Shown in pieces: positions 48,861 to 59,850 of a stretch of DNA of 64,000 nt. Position 1 is the first letter of the stretch, and each line of letters starts with the position of its first letter. This DNA is from Undaria pinnatifida (Eukaryota; Sar; Phaeophyceae; Laminariales; Alariaceae), in the NCBI GenBank assembly GCA_012845835.1, contig JABAKD010000021.1:14600935-14664934 (forward strand), given 5' to 3'. Under the pieces are notes generated by a model, which saw only the letters and a program-made list of their open reading frames with translations, had not been told where the DNA came from and ran no database searches. The position numbers and the translations under genes are program-made.

Positions 48861-49440
48861 TTTAATTTTTATAATATATACAAGGGCTTCGCTCGCGGGC
48901 GGCTGGGCGCCGCCCGCTACGTTTGCGGAAGGAGGAATGGACATTCAGTAGAAAGGCGGAAAAGAAGCACAAATGGCGCAACTGGCGACTTGAAAATGCC
49001 AAGAGGTCAATATATAGTTCAACGGTACAGGATAGAGACGATTATGATTATGAGTTTGTTATTATTATCCATTCGCGCAGTCCATGATGGACACGTCGGA
49101 GGACTTGCTTGGCATATCCTTCCACCTCTCAGGTAGCACCTGTAAACTCATTAATAGCTCTCTCTAAGTCGATCATCAATAATAAGTTATCGCAGTGCAT
49201 AAACACCAGGCACGCGCTTGTCGAGGATAGAGACAGGAAAACTACAACTTAAGATGTAAAGGAGCGCAGTGACGAAAAAAACATGCTGGAAGCAGAAACT
49301 TGAACGCACACACCGCAAACATGTGAAGTACATTTGTATTCCTGAAAGACGAAGAGCACGCATTTAAATTTAGGCATAGTTCTTAAAAAACGATGCTGGT
49401 AAAATAAACCACAACCCAACGTTCTATAAAGAACGTGCTG

Positions 49441-49545
49441 TCAACATTGCTTCCGAAGGAGCATGCAGGCTTGCTTGGACTCTTCCTCCTCAGCGGAGGT
49501 ACCCAGCACCTTGCACTCTTGTTTTTTGTCGATGATCTTGTGGAT
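49441..49545 (-). CDS. Hypothetical gene, last exon
   Basis: It starts after GTTTGTGGACAG and encodes IHKIIDKKQECKVLGTSAEE, ending ACMLLRKQC and TGA. It is rich in Lys/Glu with three Cys. The frame also continues upstream of the acceptor (LPPCFNVCGQ), so the true 5' edge could lie further out. Confidence 0.6.
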   Translation of the reverse strand: MHKIIDKKQECKVLGTSAEEEESKQACMLLRKQC

Positions 49546-52420
49546 CTGTCCACAAACGTTGAAGCATGGCGGGAGGACGTCGATAAGTATGTGTAAAAAA
49601 GTATTCGTACTTCTCTCCAGCAGACGTCGTAACCATCCGAATTATTGGAGCTCCTTTCGTTGTTAGTAATTGTTGTGGTATTGTTGTACTTGCTCTTGGT
49701 ACTCGGAAAAAGAGCCGCACTTCATAGACTATATCCGCACGCCATCCCCTAGTCTTGAGCAAGAGACATGGATGTTTCGACTCGTGACACATAGGACGCA
49801 AGATAAGAGTAGAACGTACCTCGATGTCGAACGCCCTCGTGGCACCGTGGGAATGGAATGCGGGATGTATATCGAGCAAGTGGTCGCCTGCCTTCTTCAG
49901 GAGGTCACCGACCGTGATGTCGCCGGTGAACTTCGTGTTTATGTCCTCGCCGAGTTGGCGGCCCTCGGCGGCTGCTTCGCAGGGCTTCTGCAAACGACAA
50001 CAACGGATGGGAATACCTTGCGTTCAGTGAATGTTCAAAATAGTAAGGCAACGTAGCTGTCGTCGATTTCCAAAGTTTGAAAGGAAGTCGTACAATTTAA
50101 CACTGCTGTTGTAATGAAGGCGGTCGTTTATGGGCAAAGCCCTGCCTGGTACCACAACGTTGCTAACACCTATGAAACCACCACTGGGACAGGAACGAAC
50201 GGGATTCACAGTCGCAACTGGTAAGCGTAAGCCCCGGTATACTGCTATATAAGGCCTACCGGCGGAATACCGACAACGAAGGGTAAGAGACAGTACCTGC
50301 TGTATATATTGTTCGGTACTACTCTATTACTGCTGCTATCAACACTATTACGACCGACGTGTACTGCGATTCCTGGAGAGGTTGCGCACCCTGCTTGTAC
50401 TCGTTAATACAAAGAGTTCATGTGGTTGTATGAAAAATGAGTAACAGTAGTAGTACACCGCGTCACTACATGAACAACTCGCTAACCCCAATCACGGGAC
50501 TGCTCTCCAGCATCACCCAGGTTAACTTCAGCTTCTGTTTACTGCTATATATCAACCTCCAGTGTGTACTGCGACTGGTGCTGAGGTATCATGCTGCTGT
50601 GCTATTCATCACTGCATGGACCATTTTTACAACCCTGGCTGACCCCCGTGATGAGACTTGCCCGTTTTCATTGCGTCTTACATGTATAGATACCACGTAG
50701 TCGTAGTCTTACATCCAAAACGTTGTTTATATCACAGCACAAAGCGTCACTGCATGGACCACTTGTCCAACCCCCGCTTACCCCGATGACGGGACTGCCC
50801 CGTACTCGTAGTCGTAAATACATGAAGTGTGTTTGGCTGTACGTATGAAGAAGAAATCGCATCACACAGCGTCACTGCATAGGTCTACTCGTAGACCTGA
50901 GTACTTGTACAATTCCCGCTTATACCTCGATGACATGACTGCCCCGTACACGTACTCGTGCATGCAAAAGTGTGTTTGTATGCATGAAAAAGAAATCACA
51001 GCACACAACTGCGTAGACAACTAGTACAACATGCTTACCCCGACGACGGGACTGCCCTCCGTGACCACCAAGGCGAACTTGAGTTTGTTCAGGGTACGCG
51101 TCCCCAAGCACAGCTTCCACACCGTGTGGTAGTTCGACCACGCTGGTGTAGAACACACATGCTACAGCAGACGTTGCAGACAGGCACACAAGGTCAAACA
51201 ATGTAAATTTCAATGTGCATCATTATTGGAAACAGGATTCGCTTGAGTTCACCAACACCCAAAACCACATACTGGTAGTCTATTGCGCACAACTTGCAGC
51301 ACACAACTCTCAACATCATCAGTAGTATAGTAGCTGACAGCAAACATCAAATTCCAACAACACGAAGAAATGAAACTCACGTTTCGTCAAGCTCTCAGCT
51401 CCTTCGTTAGGGACGCCGATCGAAGGTGAATCACAGGTGTCCGCGTCACACCAGTCACCCACACGAGGGTTGTCGCCGCTTCCCCAGTGCTTCTTGAAAA
51501 GCTTGGCACGTGGAAGGCTCGTCACTCCTGCAGGTGTCGCAGACAGCGTCCTGGGAACTCCTGTTTTTCCTATTTCTTGCGATGAGGAAGCCGTCACAAC
51601 CCTTGCTCGGGCACGGCCAGTCAGGATTGCCAGAAGAAGCTGAGTCCCGTTCTGGCCCGACCAGCCTCCACACGCCTGATCCTGAACCTCCACCACCCCC
51701 ACTGCTGTTGGCGGAGCCTCCTCCCGCACTAGCCTTGGTCCGCTTCGCAAATTTCAACTTCAAATTGTTATTGCCGATCCGGCAAATTTCAAATTCAAAT
51801 TGTTTGCAGCCGTCAACGGCAATTCCCTCCCAACAGCCAGCAATTGGCCAACTTCAAAAGTAAAAGTACAAAAAAGAAGTTGCTGAAAAAGCAAAATAAA
51901 AATATCAGAGCAAGCAGTAAAGATGAGAGAATGACAGCTAAGTAAGAATGAGACTAGGGAAAGCAAGGAAGGCAAGGAACTTCGGGACGGTTCTTTTCCC
52001 CAGCAACTAATTTTCTTTTCGGCAATTACGGGCTGAGAAGGGCTGAGAGGGGGGAGGATAAGCCGAGCGAGACGTCCGAGGGGGGCGAGGTCTAGGTATA
52101 TAGTTTTATATGCAGAAGTTAATATTTTGAACAACCAGGCAAACCAACGGGCGCCGGATAGAAACATTAAATGTCGTAGGCGTTATGTACATATCAATTT
52201 TTAATGCGGCAACACTTACCCTCCTCGGGGTGCGATGAAGAATGTTTGGCATTGCGACAGGCGTTTCGAGCAGTGTGTCGGACTCTTCTCGTGTACGTGT
52301 TGCGCAGCATACATTGATTCCGTTGTTTGGCTCACCATCATACCTACCCGACCGCTGCGATAGCAAAAGCGCCCAGCTGCTCGCAGCTATTATTCTGTAT
52401 GATGGCCTGACTATGTTCAT
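49441..52420 (-). CDS. Hypothetical protein gene, at least five exons
   Basis: Supported exons on the minus strand are 52420-52220 (ATG; 67 codons; AGG|GTAAGT donor, phase 0), 51527-51381 (phase 1 out), 51142-51039 (34 codons, phase 0 out), 49987-49820 (56 codons) and 49545-49441 (34 codons and TGA). The last four join in frame. The protein reads WSNYHTVWKLCLGTRTLNKL, then KPCEAAAEGRQLGEDIN, then FTGDITVGDLLKKAGDHLL, and ends ACMLLRKQC. One exon between 52220 and 51527 is unresolved. A frame near 51.53-51.75 kb holds a Gly/Ser-rich stretch and a zinc-finger-like C-x4-C...C-x2-C motif (WPCPSKGC ... CDTC). The N-terminus is basic with Ser/Ala/Leu, perhaps an organelle or secretory presequence. 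No family is recognised. Confidence 0.5.
49820..49987 (-). CDS. Hypothetical gene, penultimate exon
   Basis: The acceptor (TTGTTGTCGTTTGCAG) and donor (GAG|GTACGT) enclose 56 in-frame codons, phase 0 on both ends. GC content rises sharply against the flanks. The content is charged and helical (GDLLKKAGDHLLDIHPAFHS). Confidence 0.65.
50440..51045 (-). repeat. Tandem copies of an exon 3' edge and intron start
   Basis: Motif CGCTTACCCCGATGACGGGA (donor plus exon end of the hypothetical gene, reversed) recurs at about 51033, 50917, 50775, 50641 and 50483 with decay. The two middle units also share CACAGCGTCACTGCATGGACC and TACGTATGAAGAAGAAATC-like parts. All lie inside one intron. Confidence 0.65.
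51039..51142 (-). CDS. Hypothetical gene, internal exon with duplicated 3' edge
   Basis: The acceptor TTCTACACCAG and donor GGG|GTAAGC enclose 34 codons (WSNYHTVWKLCLGTRTLNKL, then KFALVVTEGSPVVG). Its 3' end and donor are echoed in tandem downstream, at about 50.93, 50.78, 50.65 and 50.48 kb. The most distant copy still reads KLKLTWVMLESSPVIG. Confidence 0.55.
51381..51527 (-). CDS. Hypothetical gene, exon with Trp/Cys-rich segment
   Basis: Between CACCTGCAG and AAAC|GTGAGT the open frame reads LPRAKLFKKHWGSGDNPRVG, then DWCDADTCDSP. DWCDADTC resembles half of a small zinc finger. It ends in phase 1, as the next exon needs. The 5' edge is uncertain because overlapping frames are also open here. 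Confidence 0.45.
52220..52420 (-). CDS. Hypothetical gene, first coding exon
   Basis: An ATG followed by 67 codons ends at a perfect donor (AGG|GTAAGT). The N-terminus (MNIVRPSYRIIAASSWALLL) is basic and hydrophobic, compatible with a targeting peptide. Its link to the downstream exons rests on strand, distance and phase 0, not on homology. Confidence 0.5.
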
Positions 52421-54229
52421 TTAATGCCGAACAAACCAAATTTTCCTCGCCCGCTAGGAAATATTAGCAAGATCAATAAGTCACCGTCAATGACCAGATG
52501 GACACGTGTGCAGACGCGTGTGCCCGATGACTTGAGCCTCAGTTGCGGCTGCTTCCTTTGAATTCTCGTGCGACGCGGTCAAGAGCGCTCTTGTAAGTTT
52601 AGAGAGATATTGGGTGAACCTGGTGCTATGGTGTGAACAGTTGGGGGCAGAGCAATATCGTGGACAAGCAGCTGCCGTCGCGTAGGCGTGTTAGGTAGAG
52701 AGTGTTGAACAAATGAATCCTGCGTCGTTTATGTATGAACGTGCGGGTTTTCTTGGAGTGAGTTGGGTCGAGAAGATTCGCGGCAGAAATTCTTAAAGCG
52801 TGCCAGTGCACGTCTGATACGTCAGCCCAAAGAAGCGTCAGCGAAGGCCATCTATCAGAACTGTTCTAAGCCGAAAACCTTTTGGGAAATATGGGTAAAG
52901 AAGTTCCTCCCGAGCCGATCTACTGTGGTAGCCCCCACTCCAACTTTTCTTTGACGAAATAACCGGTTTCAAAAACCAGCTCCCAGTCGTGTAGCCTGAA
53001 ATACAGTGTCCCTCGACACCCCGACGTCTTGGATCGACCAGCATTTGCAAACAATTACATGTATGGATACTTTGTTTTCAGTTGCATCCTTCCTCGTGTC
53101 GAGCAGCCATGATTCATTTGAAACGTTCGTTAAAGATAGTTGCTGGTTTTTAGGGGGGCTATCTATCGTATAACCTGTCTATCCCGAAAGGAAGGAAGGA
53201 AGGAAGGGTTTTTCTTCACACAGCAGTCTCTCACGAGTGCTGGATAGAGGTCTATTGTAAACCGTGTGTTTTGCAATAATATAAGGCGGTGCCATCACAT
53301 TGTTGCCCCTGATCAACGCCACACCACGCTCACAACAATTTTCGCCTCCGACCAGACCTATATTTGTCCAAAGAACGAAGAAATTGTTGTTCCCCTGCGA
53401 CGAACATAATTGCGCGGCTAAACCGTGTATGACCTACGCCGAGCACGCATTTCGACGCATGTTTGCGCAGGGCACTGGCTCACTCGGTCAACATCGATTT
53501 CAGTGTATGTGGGAATATCAATAAGTATAACGTACCAGTTCTGCAGCAGTCTACAGTCCCAGCCGAGGGAACCGAGTAACGCTCGACGTACCTTATCACC
53601 CTAGACTCCGCTCGGTTCGCGAGGAGGCCCCGCTGGAGGCGTCGCCGGAAGCCCAAAATACGAGTTTTCGCTTTTTTTACCGTCGCAATCGGGGCTCAAA
53701 ACTGTATTAAAAAATTGAACATATATTTGGACAAAAAGTCCTTCGACAAGAAGCGATAGTAAAGGCTCTAAGTCGGAGGTGGCTGCGGTGATGTGCACAA
53801 TATATATATATATCAAAACTTCGAACAAAAATGAATGCAACTGGCGGCGATAATGTGACGTTTTTCACGTTGTCGGAGTTCGCACAGGTGGAATATTGTA
53901 GGAAAAACAAATACACTTCAGCTGTTAGATCGAATATTTTGTCGAGACTCATATACCCAAGCTGTGCGTGATACTCTGATCGCGGGTATTACAGGTTGTG
54001 TGTCCTCATTAAGGATACAGGTGACAAAGGCTACGGTAGGGGGGGTACCCCCATTTTCACTGGTGTGTTTGAGCCACTCGCACGAGTAGCTCTGTACCCT
54101 ACGGATGAAGATGGTTTAGGAACTTGGTTTGCCGCAGCTTAGATCACCTTTGCATTGCGGATTGATTTCGTCAATGTAAGACATAAAGAAAAGGTAAGAT
54201 TGCATAGGAACAAAGGGGTTACTCGCGCG
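52421..54229. other. Intergenic upstream of the hypothetical gene
   Basis: Contains the 52.96-kb repeat, a short GGAA run at 53200, an AT microsatellite at 53803-53815 and, near 53.85-54.01 kb, reverse matches to 48.73-48.86 kb (GTGTGTCCTCATTAAGGATA). No coding exon is supported. Confidence 0.4.
52960..53170 (+). repeat. Dispersed repeat paired with 42850-43070
   Basis: CGTGTCGAGCAGCCATGATTC, GAAACGTTCGTTAAAG then TTTTTAGGGGGG. Diverged direct copy. Confidence 0.55.
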
Positions 54230-55200
54230 AGTGACCCCTAGCCACTGAAGTAAAAGGCCCAAAAGGGGACCCCCCTACCGTAGCCTGGGTCAGGTCGGCG
54301 ACTCCCCTTGCAACTACAGTGTAGCGATCAGGGTCAACAGGGTGATGCTGGTAAGTCTGTGCGCGGAAAATATAAAATCCTTTTTTGAGGGGTACACAAT
54401 TTGATAGCTGCGGAATGAAATGCATCAGTGTATCAAGTGAATCCTTAAATAACTCGAATAACCGGTGGCGGGATGGCGAGGTTTTTAAGGACGTGCGGGC
54501 TTGGTTTTGATTCAAGGGGAGCGGGGGTGGTAGGGCAAGGGTGGAGGGACGGGTGGGGCAGCTCGATTTGTGCGTGGAAACTCTAAATCCTTCAAGGGGA
54601 TAAATCTAACGGTTTTGGAAAGAATGCACCAATTATCATGGGTAGGGGGGGGGGCGGGGCAGCTCAATCTGCTCGTGGAAACTTTACATCCTTTAAGGTG
54701 ATAAACGTGACGGTCTTGAAGAAATGTACTTGTTCATCATGTATATCCTGTAAGGGTCGTACAACCAATGACTAGAGGGCGGAGTGTTGGAGGGGGTGGG
54801 GGTGGGGGTGGTCGGGGGAGGAGGGGGGGGGGGGGGGGAGGGGGGGGAGGGCGAAATAGCTTTAGGTCCCATAAATGTAGGTGTTTGCTATACGCGTGGT
54901 CTTAGGTCTAGGCGATTATGCGGGTGGTGGGGAAGGAGGGGGCGTTGGGGGCTGGTGTGGGGGGGGGATTGCAGCAGCGGCATGGATGGCTCTAGAAAGG
55001 TCATGAGGTGACATCCAGTGCGATGAAGTGTTTACTACTCCGGCGGGTTTCGATACTAGGTGGGGCGTTTGAGCAAGACAGAGCGGGGAAAGAAAGAGAA
55101 ATATATATGAAAAAGGGGAGTTAGGGGGGGGCGAAGTGTTTCCAAGAGGTTTAGCCCACAATAAATTTTCAAATACACTCCAGCTGTGAGATTAAAGATT
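54230..55200 (+). repeat. G-rich repeat element, uninterrupted copy
   Basis: About 120-bp internal units (GAAACTCTAAATCC..., GATAAATCTAACGG, then a long G run) repeat from 54.36 to 54.86 kb. The element ends near the CACTCCAGCTGTGAG motif at 55.18 kb. Homologous to 4.09-5.69 kb, and inverted at 48.1-48.85 kb. Confidence 0.7.
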
Positions 55201-55248
55201 TGTTTGGTCGTTATGTATCGTTTTAAAACGTCCTTGGAAAACGTGGAC

Positions 55249-55336
55249 AACAACAACAACAACAACAACAACAACGACAGCAACAACAACGACAACAACA
55301 ACAACGACAACAACAACAACAATGACAACAACAACG

Positions 55337-55368
<32 letters not shown>

Positions 55369-55373
55369 TGCTG
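55249..55373 (+). repeat. (CAA)n-rich microsatellite
   Basis: CAA units mixed with GAC and AGC. Not preceded by the LINE 3' end seen at the other CAA runs, so its origin is unclear. Confidence 0.8.
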
Positions 55374-55689
55374 CTCTTGAAGCTCGGAATTTGAAAACAG
55401 CGTACCAGGTATATATCGTCGACGAACATTACAGATTATTTAATGCTGTATCCTCGAATGCTCGCGCACACGACATGTTGTCAAGGAGATACCTATCACT
55501 ACTATACTGTAAATTGCTGCTGGGTCATCGACTAGTACGCCACGCGTTAACCCGTTCTCGGAAAAATAACTGCCCAGCAGTCCAAAATATAAAATAATCC
55601 CCGCTATTTTCGGATGTTTTCTTTTGCTCCCGTACGGAGTAGTACGCGTTCACGATCAGGTGTAGGGGACGGATAGGGAAGGCGTTGGA

Positions 55690-55790
55690 CAGCGCCCTTC
55701 GAATAAAGTGACTTGACCAAGAAATCCTACAGCACTGCCCACTGAGCTACTTAATCACTTGACTCAGTTAGCGTAGTTCTGCATGATATG
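55690..55790 (-). other. tRNA-like relic
   Basis: The minus strand has a full A-box-like TAGCTCAGTGGGCAGTGCT. The B box is poor. Confidence 0.4.
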
Positions 55791-55861
55791 TTAAACGACC
55801 AAAACAACCATTCATAACGTCGTCAGCGCGCACGCTCGAAAACGACCAATATGAAGGCGGT

Positions 55862-55918
55862 AATAATCGAACTCACGACACAGCACTACCCACTGTCACG
55901 TGACTCAGTAACTCAGTG
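55862..55918 (-). other. tRNA-like relic
   Basis: The minus strand reads CAGTGGGTAGTGCTGTGTCG then GTGAGTTCGATTATT (B-box-like), as in the relic at 56108. Confidence 0.4.
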
Positions 55919-56107
55919 TGTAATGCTAAAATGCCAACTAAATACGTTTTCGAGTTCGTTAATTAATTCTCACCGACTTCGTAAGAGGCATATCCGGAGC
56001 TTTTCCCTCTCCACGTGCTACATTTAGTAGTACTCAGGAGAACACTAACAACTATCATATCCATTCGTCATGTCTCCAGCCCGTGCTCCTGAATACCAGG
56101 TACAAAA

Positions 56108-56185
56108 TATGATCTGGGTGAGAATCGTACTCACGACACATCCTTCGTTGGTTACGTAGCACTATACCCACTGAGCCGAAAGGCA
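56108..56185 (-). other. tRNA-like relic (SINE head or tRNA pseudogene)
   Basis: On the minus strand, GGCTCAGTGGGTATAGTGCT resembles a D arm, and GTGAG-TACGATT-CTCAC forms a perfect 5-bp T stem with a 7-base loop (TTC changed to TAC). No clean anticodon stem or acceptor stem is visible. Confidence 0.5.
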
Positions 56186-56699
56186 ACGACACACAGCAGC
56201 AGTGGTTGTAGCTATATACGATAGGGCAATCGCTTCGAGGCCGCCATGAACAAAGTGACGCCGAGAAAAAAAACTATTTCAATTTGGAAATGATGCCAAT
56301 TTACAAACAAACGTTGTCCCTCATATGTTTGTTTAAGCTCTAGACTACATATGCCAATATCCAAGAATAGCTCGGGCGTATACCGCCCAAACTACAAAGA
56401 GAGCGCACTTCTCGCTTGTCTCGCTCAGCGTCCGTCCGCACGTTTATACTGTGGTGGGCAGTCGTTGCAGGCAACGTTATCTGGCCCATGCCGTGCATGC
56501 CTCGTCTCAAACCCCTGGCAGCTGGCGCCCTACGCTAATCTGGGTCTTGGACGGGACGGGGCAGATAACCTTGCTTCGTCTCGTCTCGAGTCTTGGGCCT
56601 TTCATGACACGAATGTGGAAAAGCGTAAAAACTTGTTTTAGACAGCACAACGTGCCCACACAAAAATGGCTATATAGAAGAAAGCCCCAAACACCGAAA

Positions 56700-59202
56700 A
56701 ATCAGCCTACGCGGAGTTTTAGTTATCATGAGTCACGAACGACCGCGAGGGCAGTGCACGGCAAAGCTCAGCGCTTCGCTCTGCTGAGCTAGCGCTGCGC
56801 TGCGGTGCGCTGCTGAGCTGAGCTGCAGGGCATCGCAGGGTACTGCACGGCGCTTCTTTGCTATGAGCTATTGCGCTGCGATTGGGTGAGGGGCGGTGTG
56901 GAGCTGATGAGCCAAGCCCACGTCTCAGCTGATGAAGCTTCGTCAAGTACAAAATAAATGGTGGGAATCAAAGAAACGCTAAAGCTGGACCGCTCCGCAA
57001 CTAATGCACAGACGACAGATTAGCGGCAAATGGTAGAAAGTTCAACTTACAAGACTAATGGACGTAAAATTCGCGAAAAGGTTTAAATCGCGTTGTGGCA
57101 GAAAAACCAAACTAGCAAGAAACAGCTGAAAGGTCGAGAAACAACTGGCAAAACGAGCAGAAACAAAAACAGTAAAAAAGGCCGGGCAAGGAATCTAACG
57201 AACTAGTAAAAAAGTGCAGCAAAGAAAGTAACGCTCGAAAATATGACACATGAAATGAAAAACATTATCAAGTACCGTTTGGAAAGGATGCAAATTTTGT
57301 AAAAGCGTCCGGGCGCTGCAGACATTACGATACAACTGAAATCTCCGAAAGTCCTCCTCGACACGCGGTATTTTTGCCACTTTTCACTTGTCTCGCTCAT
57401 CATCCGTACGCGTTCACGTCGATGTGCGGAACGGACACGGCAGGGCGAGGGGCGTTGGCGCCGACCCAGGCGGCGCTCGAACGAAGCTATTCGGCCGAGA
57501 TTTTCAGTTCCGTGAATCGACTACATCGGCCGAGAAAAATTAAAAACTCTTGACCCAATCCCTGATACTAAAGAATGACTTTATTTGGATACAAGGGCTC
57601 CACATGGGCGCCGGCATTCGCCGGCGACCATGCTACGGGCAGGGCAGGGAAAAACTTCGACAAGTTGAGGTGTAGCTGTTCGATTAGGCATGCCTTAAGC
57701 TTTAAAGTAATGCCAAGAGTTTTAATAGGAACATGGGATTATGAAGGTCATAGTGTGACAAAAAAAAAACGTAATATTACATGCAACAAAGCAGGCAAGG
57801 ACAGGCAAAACACTACGATAAATGCACCGTCGAATAAAAGTTGGCGTCTACCAAACCAAAACACTGAAAAGAGTATTGAGAACCTTCGTCGCCTCTAGGC
57901 AAAATGGAAGAGGACTTGGCATTAATGAAGAGACTGCACTGCTGTCCCCTTGGCAACGGAGGTTCGAAGTCGACAGGATGCAAAGTCAGTTTGCACCAAA
58001 CGTCGACATGGGGCCATGTCAGGTGGCCGTGGTTGTCACGTATCTCTTTGTTGGGGGCTGCCTCTTGTTCGTATTTGTTCAAGTAACACATGCGGTTTGC
58101 TTGATGGTCTCACGGCAACAGCACACCAGATCGTCCGCTCGTACGACGTATCATGCATACAAGAAAAGTTTTTTTTTTCATCATCAATATGAAGATACAA
58201 CGGTTGTTACATATTGGATAGAGTGATGCGTGTACGACTAAACTTGCCAACGGCACTTGTACTGTACTTTAAGCTTTCTGCTGTGGTTCTGGTTGCTACT
58301 AACTAGTTGCTGCAGTATGTGCTAGAAGTTTCGCCCCTCGGCTACTGCTGCTACACCTGCCGTTGTTTGTTTGAAAATGCCGTCAGTTGGCGTTCATGCT
58401 CGTCGTACATACTGCTGTTCTCACCCAGTACGTACGGGTTTCCGCGTACCTCAACTGGACGACGAACTCAAAACAGAAGGAAGGTGACATGAAATGTCAT
58501 GGACAATGGCCACATAGAAGCGAGCACAGCGGGGTATTTCGCTGCGAATCAACCGCACTCGTCATGCCTACAGCAGAGGCTGCGTGGGGTGTTAGCGGCC
58601 GATCTAAAGCCTAGGCCAAAGGCGGAAGAGACAGCTCTACCTCCTTCGTTTTGTCTCGAGATTCTGTTTCGTGAAAATATCATGATTCCTTGTTTTAGGA
58701 GTCATTTTGTCACGAAACGTCTTTGTGTCGGTAATTTGTGTCACGAAGTTGTTGGAAATCGTCGGTAACTTGTGTCACGTTTTAGGTGAACCCACACAAA
58801 AAAAAATGAGTTTCCAACTGCAAAAACGAGCAGAAACAAAAGCAATAAAAAGACCAAGCACGAAACCAACGCAACTGGTAAAAAAGTACAGCAAATAAAC
58901 TAACGCTCGAGAGTATGCCACCGCAAAATGCAAAACATTATCAAGTACCGTTTGGAAATTATGCCAATTTTGTAAATCATCCAGGCGCTGCAGACATAAA
59001 AGTACATCCGAAATCTCATAATTTCCTCCTCGAAATGCGTCTTTTTTGCAACTTCTCGTTTGTCTACAGCAGTACTACGAACGACTTCCGATACACCCAC
59101 CGAAGCACGGACTACCGGCCAATTACGCCATCGACAGCAGGCCGTGGTTGTCACGTATCTCTGTGTTGGGGGCTGCCTCTTGTTCGCTTTTGTTCAAGTA
59201 AG
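56700..59202. repeat. Mirror partner of the 44.6-46.8 kb mosaic
   Basis: Contains reverse copies of the left mosaic plus two direct near-duplicates of its own (57.19-57.40 and 58.83-59.04 kb, sharing AACATTATCAAGTACCGTTT). It ends at 59202, where the retroelement block begins. Confidence 0.65.
57585..58016 (-). repeat. 433-bp repeat ending in a hairpin, copy 2
   Basis: Reverse copy of 47640-48072. The hairpin stem persists with one mismatch (GCGCCGGC-ATTC-GCCGGCGA on the plus strand). The terminal CTGG is CTTG here. Confidence 0.6.
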
Positions 59203-59642
59203 CTGAGCTTGTCGGCTCCTCCTTGATGTAAAAAAATGATAGAGCGCCCGCTACTATCGTGAGGAGACGCCGGATGAAATCTTGTGAAAGATTTCGGTGT
59301 ATATGGGTTGACTTTCCCACACCTCAAACCAACCGCCGCTTTACGGTCAGGAAGAACTGGAGACGGACCCGCTCGTGTATGATGGCGACGCGTTAGCACC
59401 GCAGTCTTCTTGCTGCGCGACGCGTGCCTGGTGGGAACGTGCAAGGTGCAGGCTCCTATGTCATGGTTCAGGGGGGCAGCGTTAGGGGCGCGTGCCTCCA
59501 TTGTCGAGGTTGAGCCACGGCAGAGGGTCACGGCGTTGGAAGCACAGGTCCCCTTTGCCGAAGTCTGACCATGATCGAGGGGGGCGTCGCTGTGAGCACG
59601 CACCCCCTTCGTAGAAAATGGCACCTGGCTTGGGGGGGGCAT
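59203..59642 (-). pseudogene. Downstream remnant of the same retroelement
   Basis: An open frame follows the gag-like block in the same direction. It has degenerate internal repeats (APLDHGQTSAKG / APNAAPLNHDIG) and the stretch TPKSFTRFHPASPHDSSG. The element seems to end at about 59203, where a different, multi-copy repeat begins. No protease or integrase motif was seen. Confidence 0.35.
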
Positions 59643-59850
59643 GCTGGGAGCGCTGGTCCCACCGCCGGTACTACGCCATAAAGGTCGTCCTCAGGGGCGT
59701 AGGAGCCCGTGGGCTCTTAACAGAAACAATTTTTGCCGCGCCACGTGTAAGGCGAACGACCGGCACTCGAGCATCTTGCGGAAGCAAAGGAAGTGTCTCC
59801 GATAGAGCCGTCGGCGTACGGGTCGGGTGTGCCGTACCGCCGTCGCCGTG

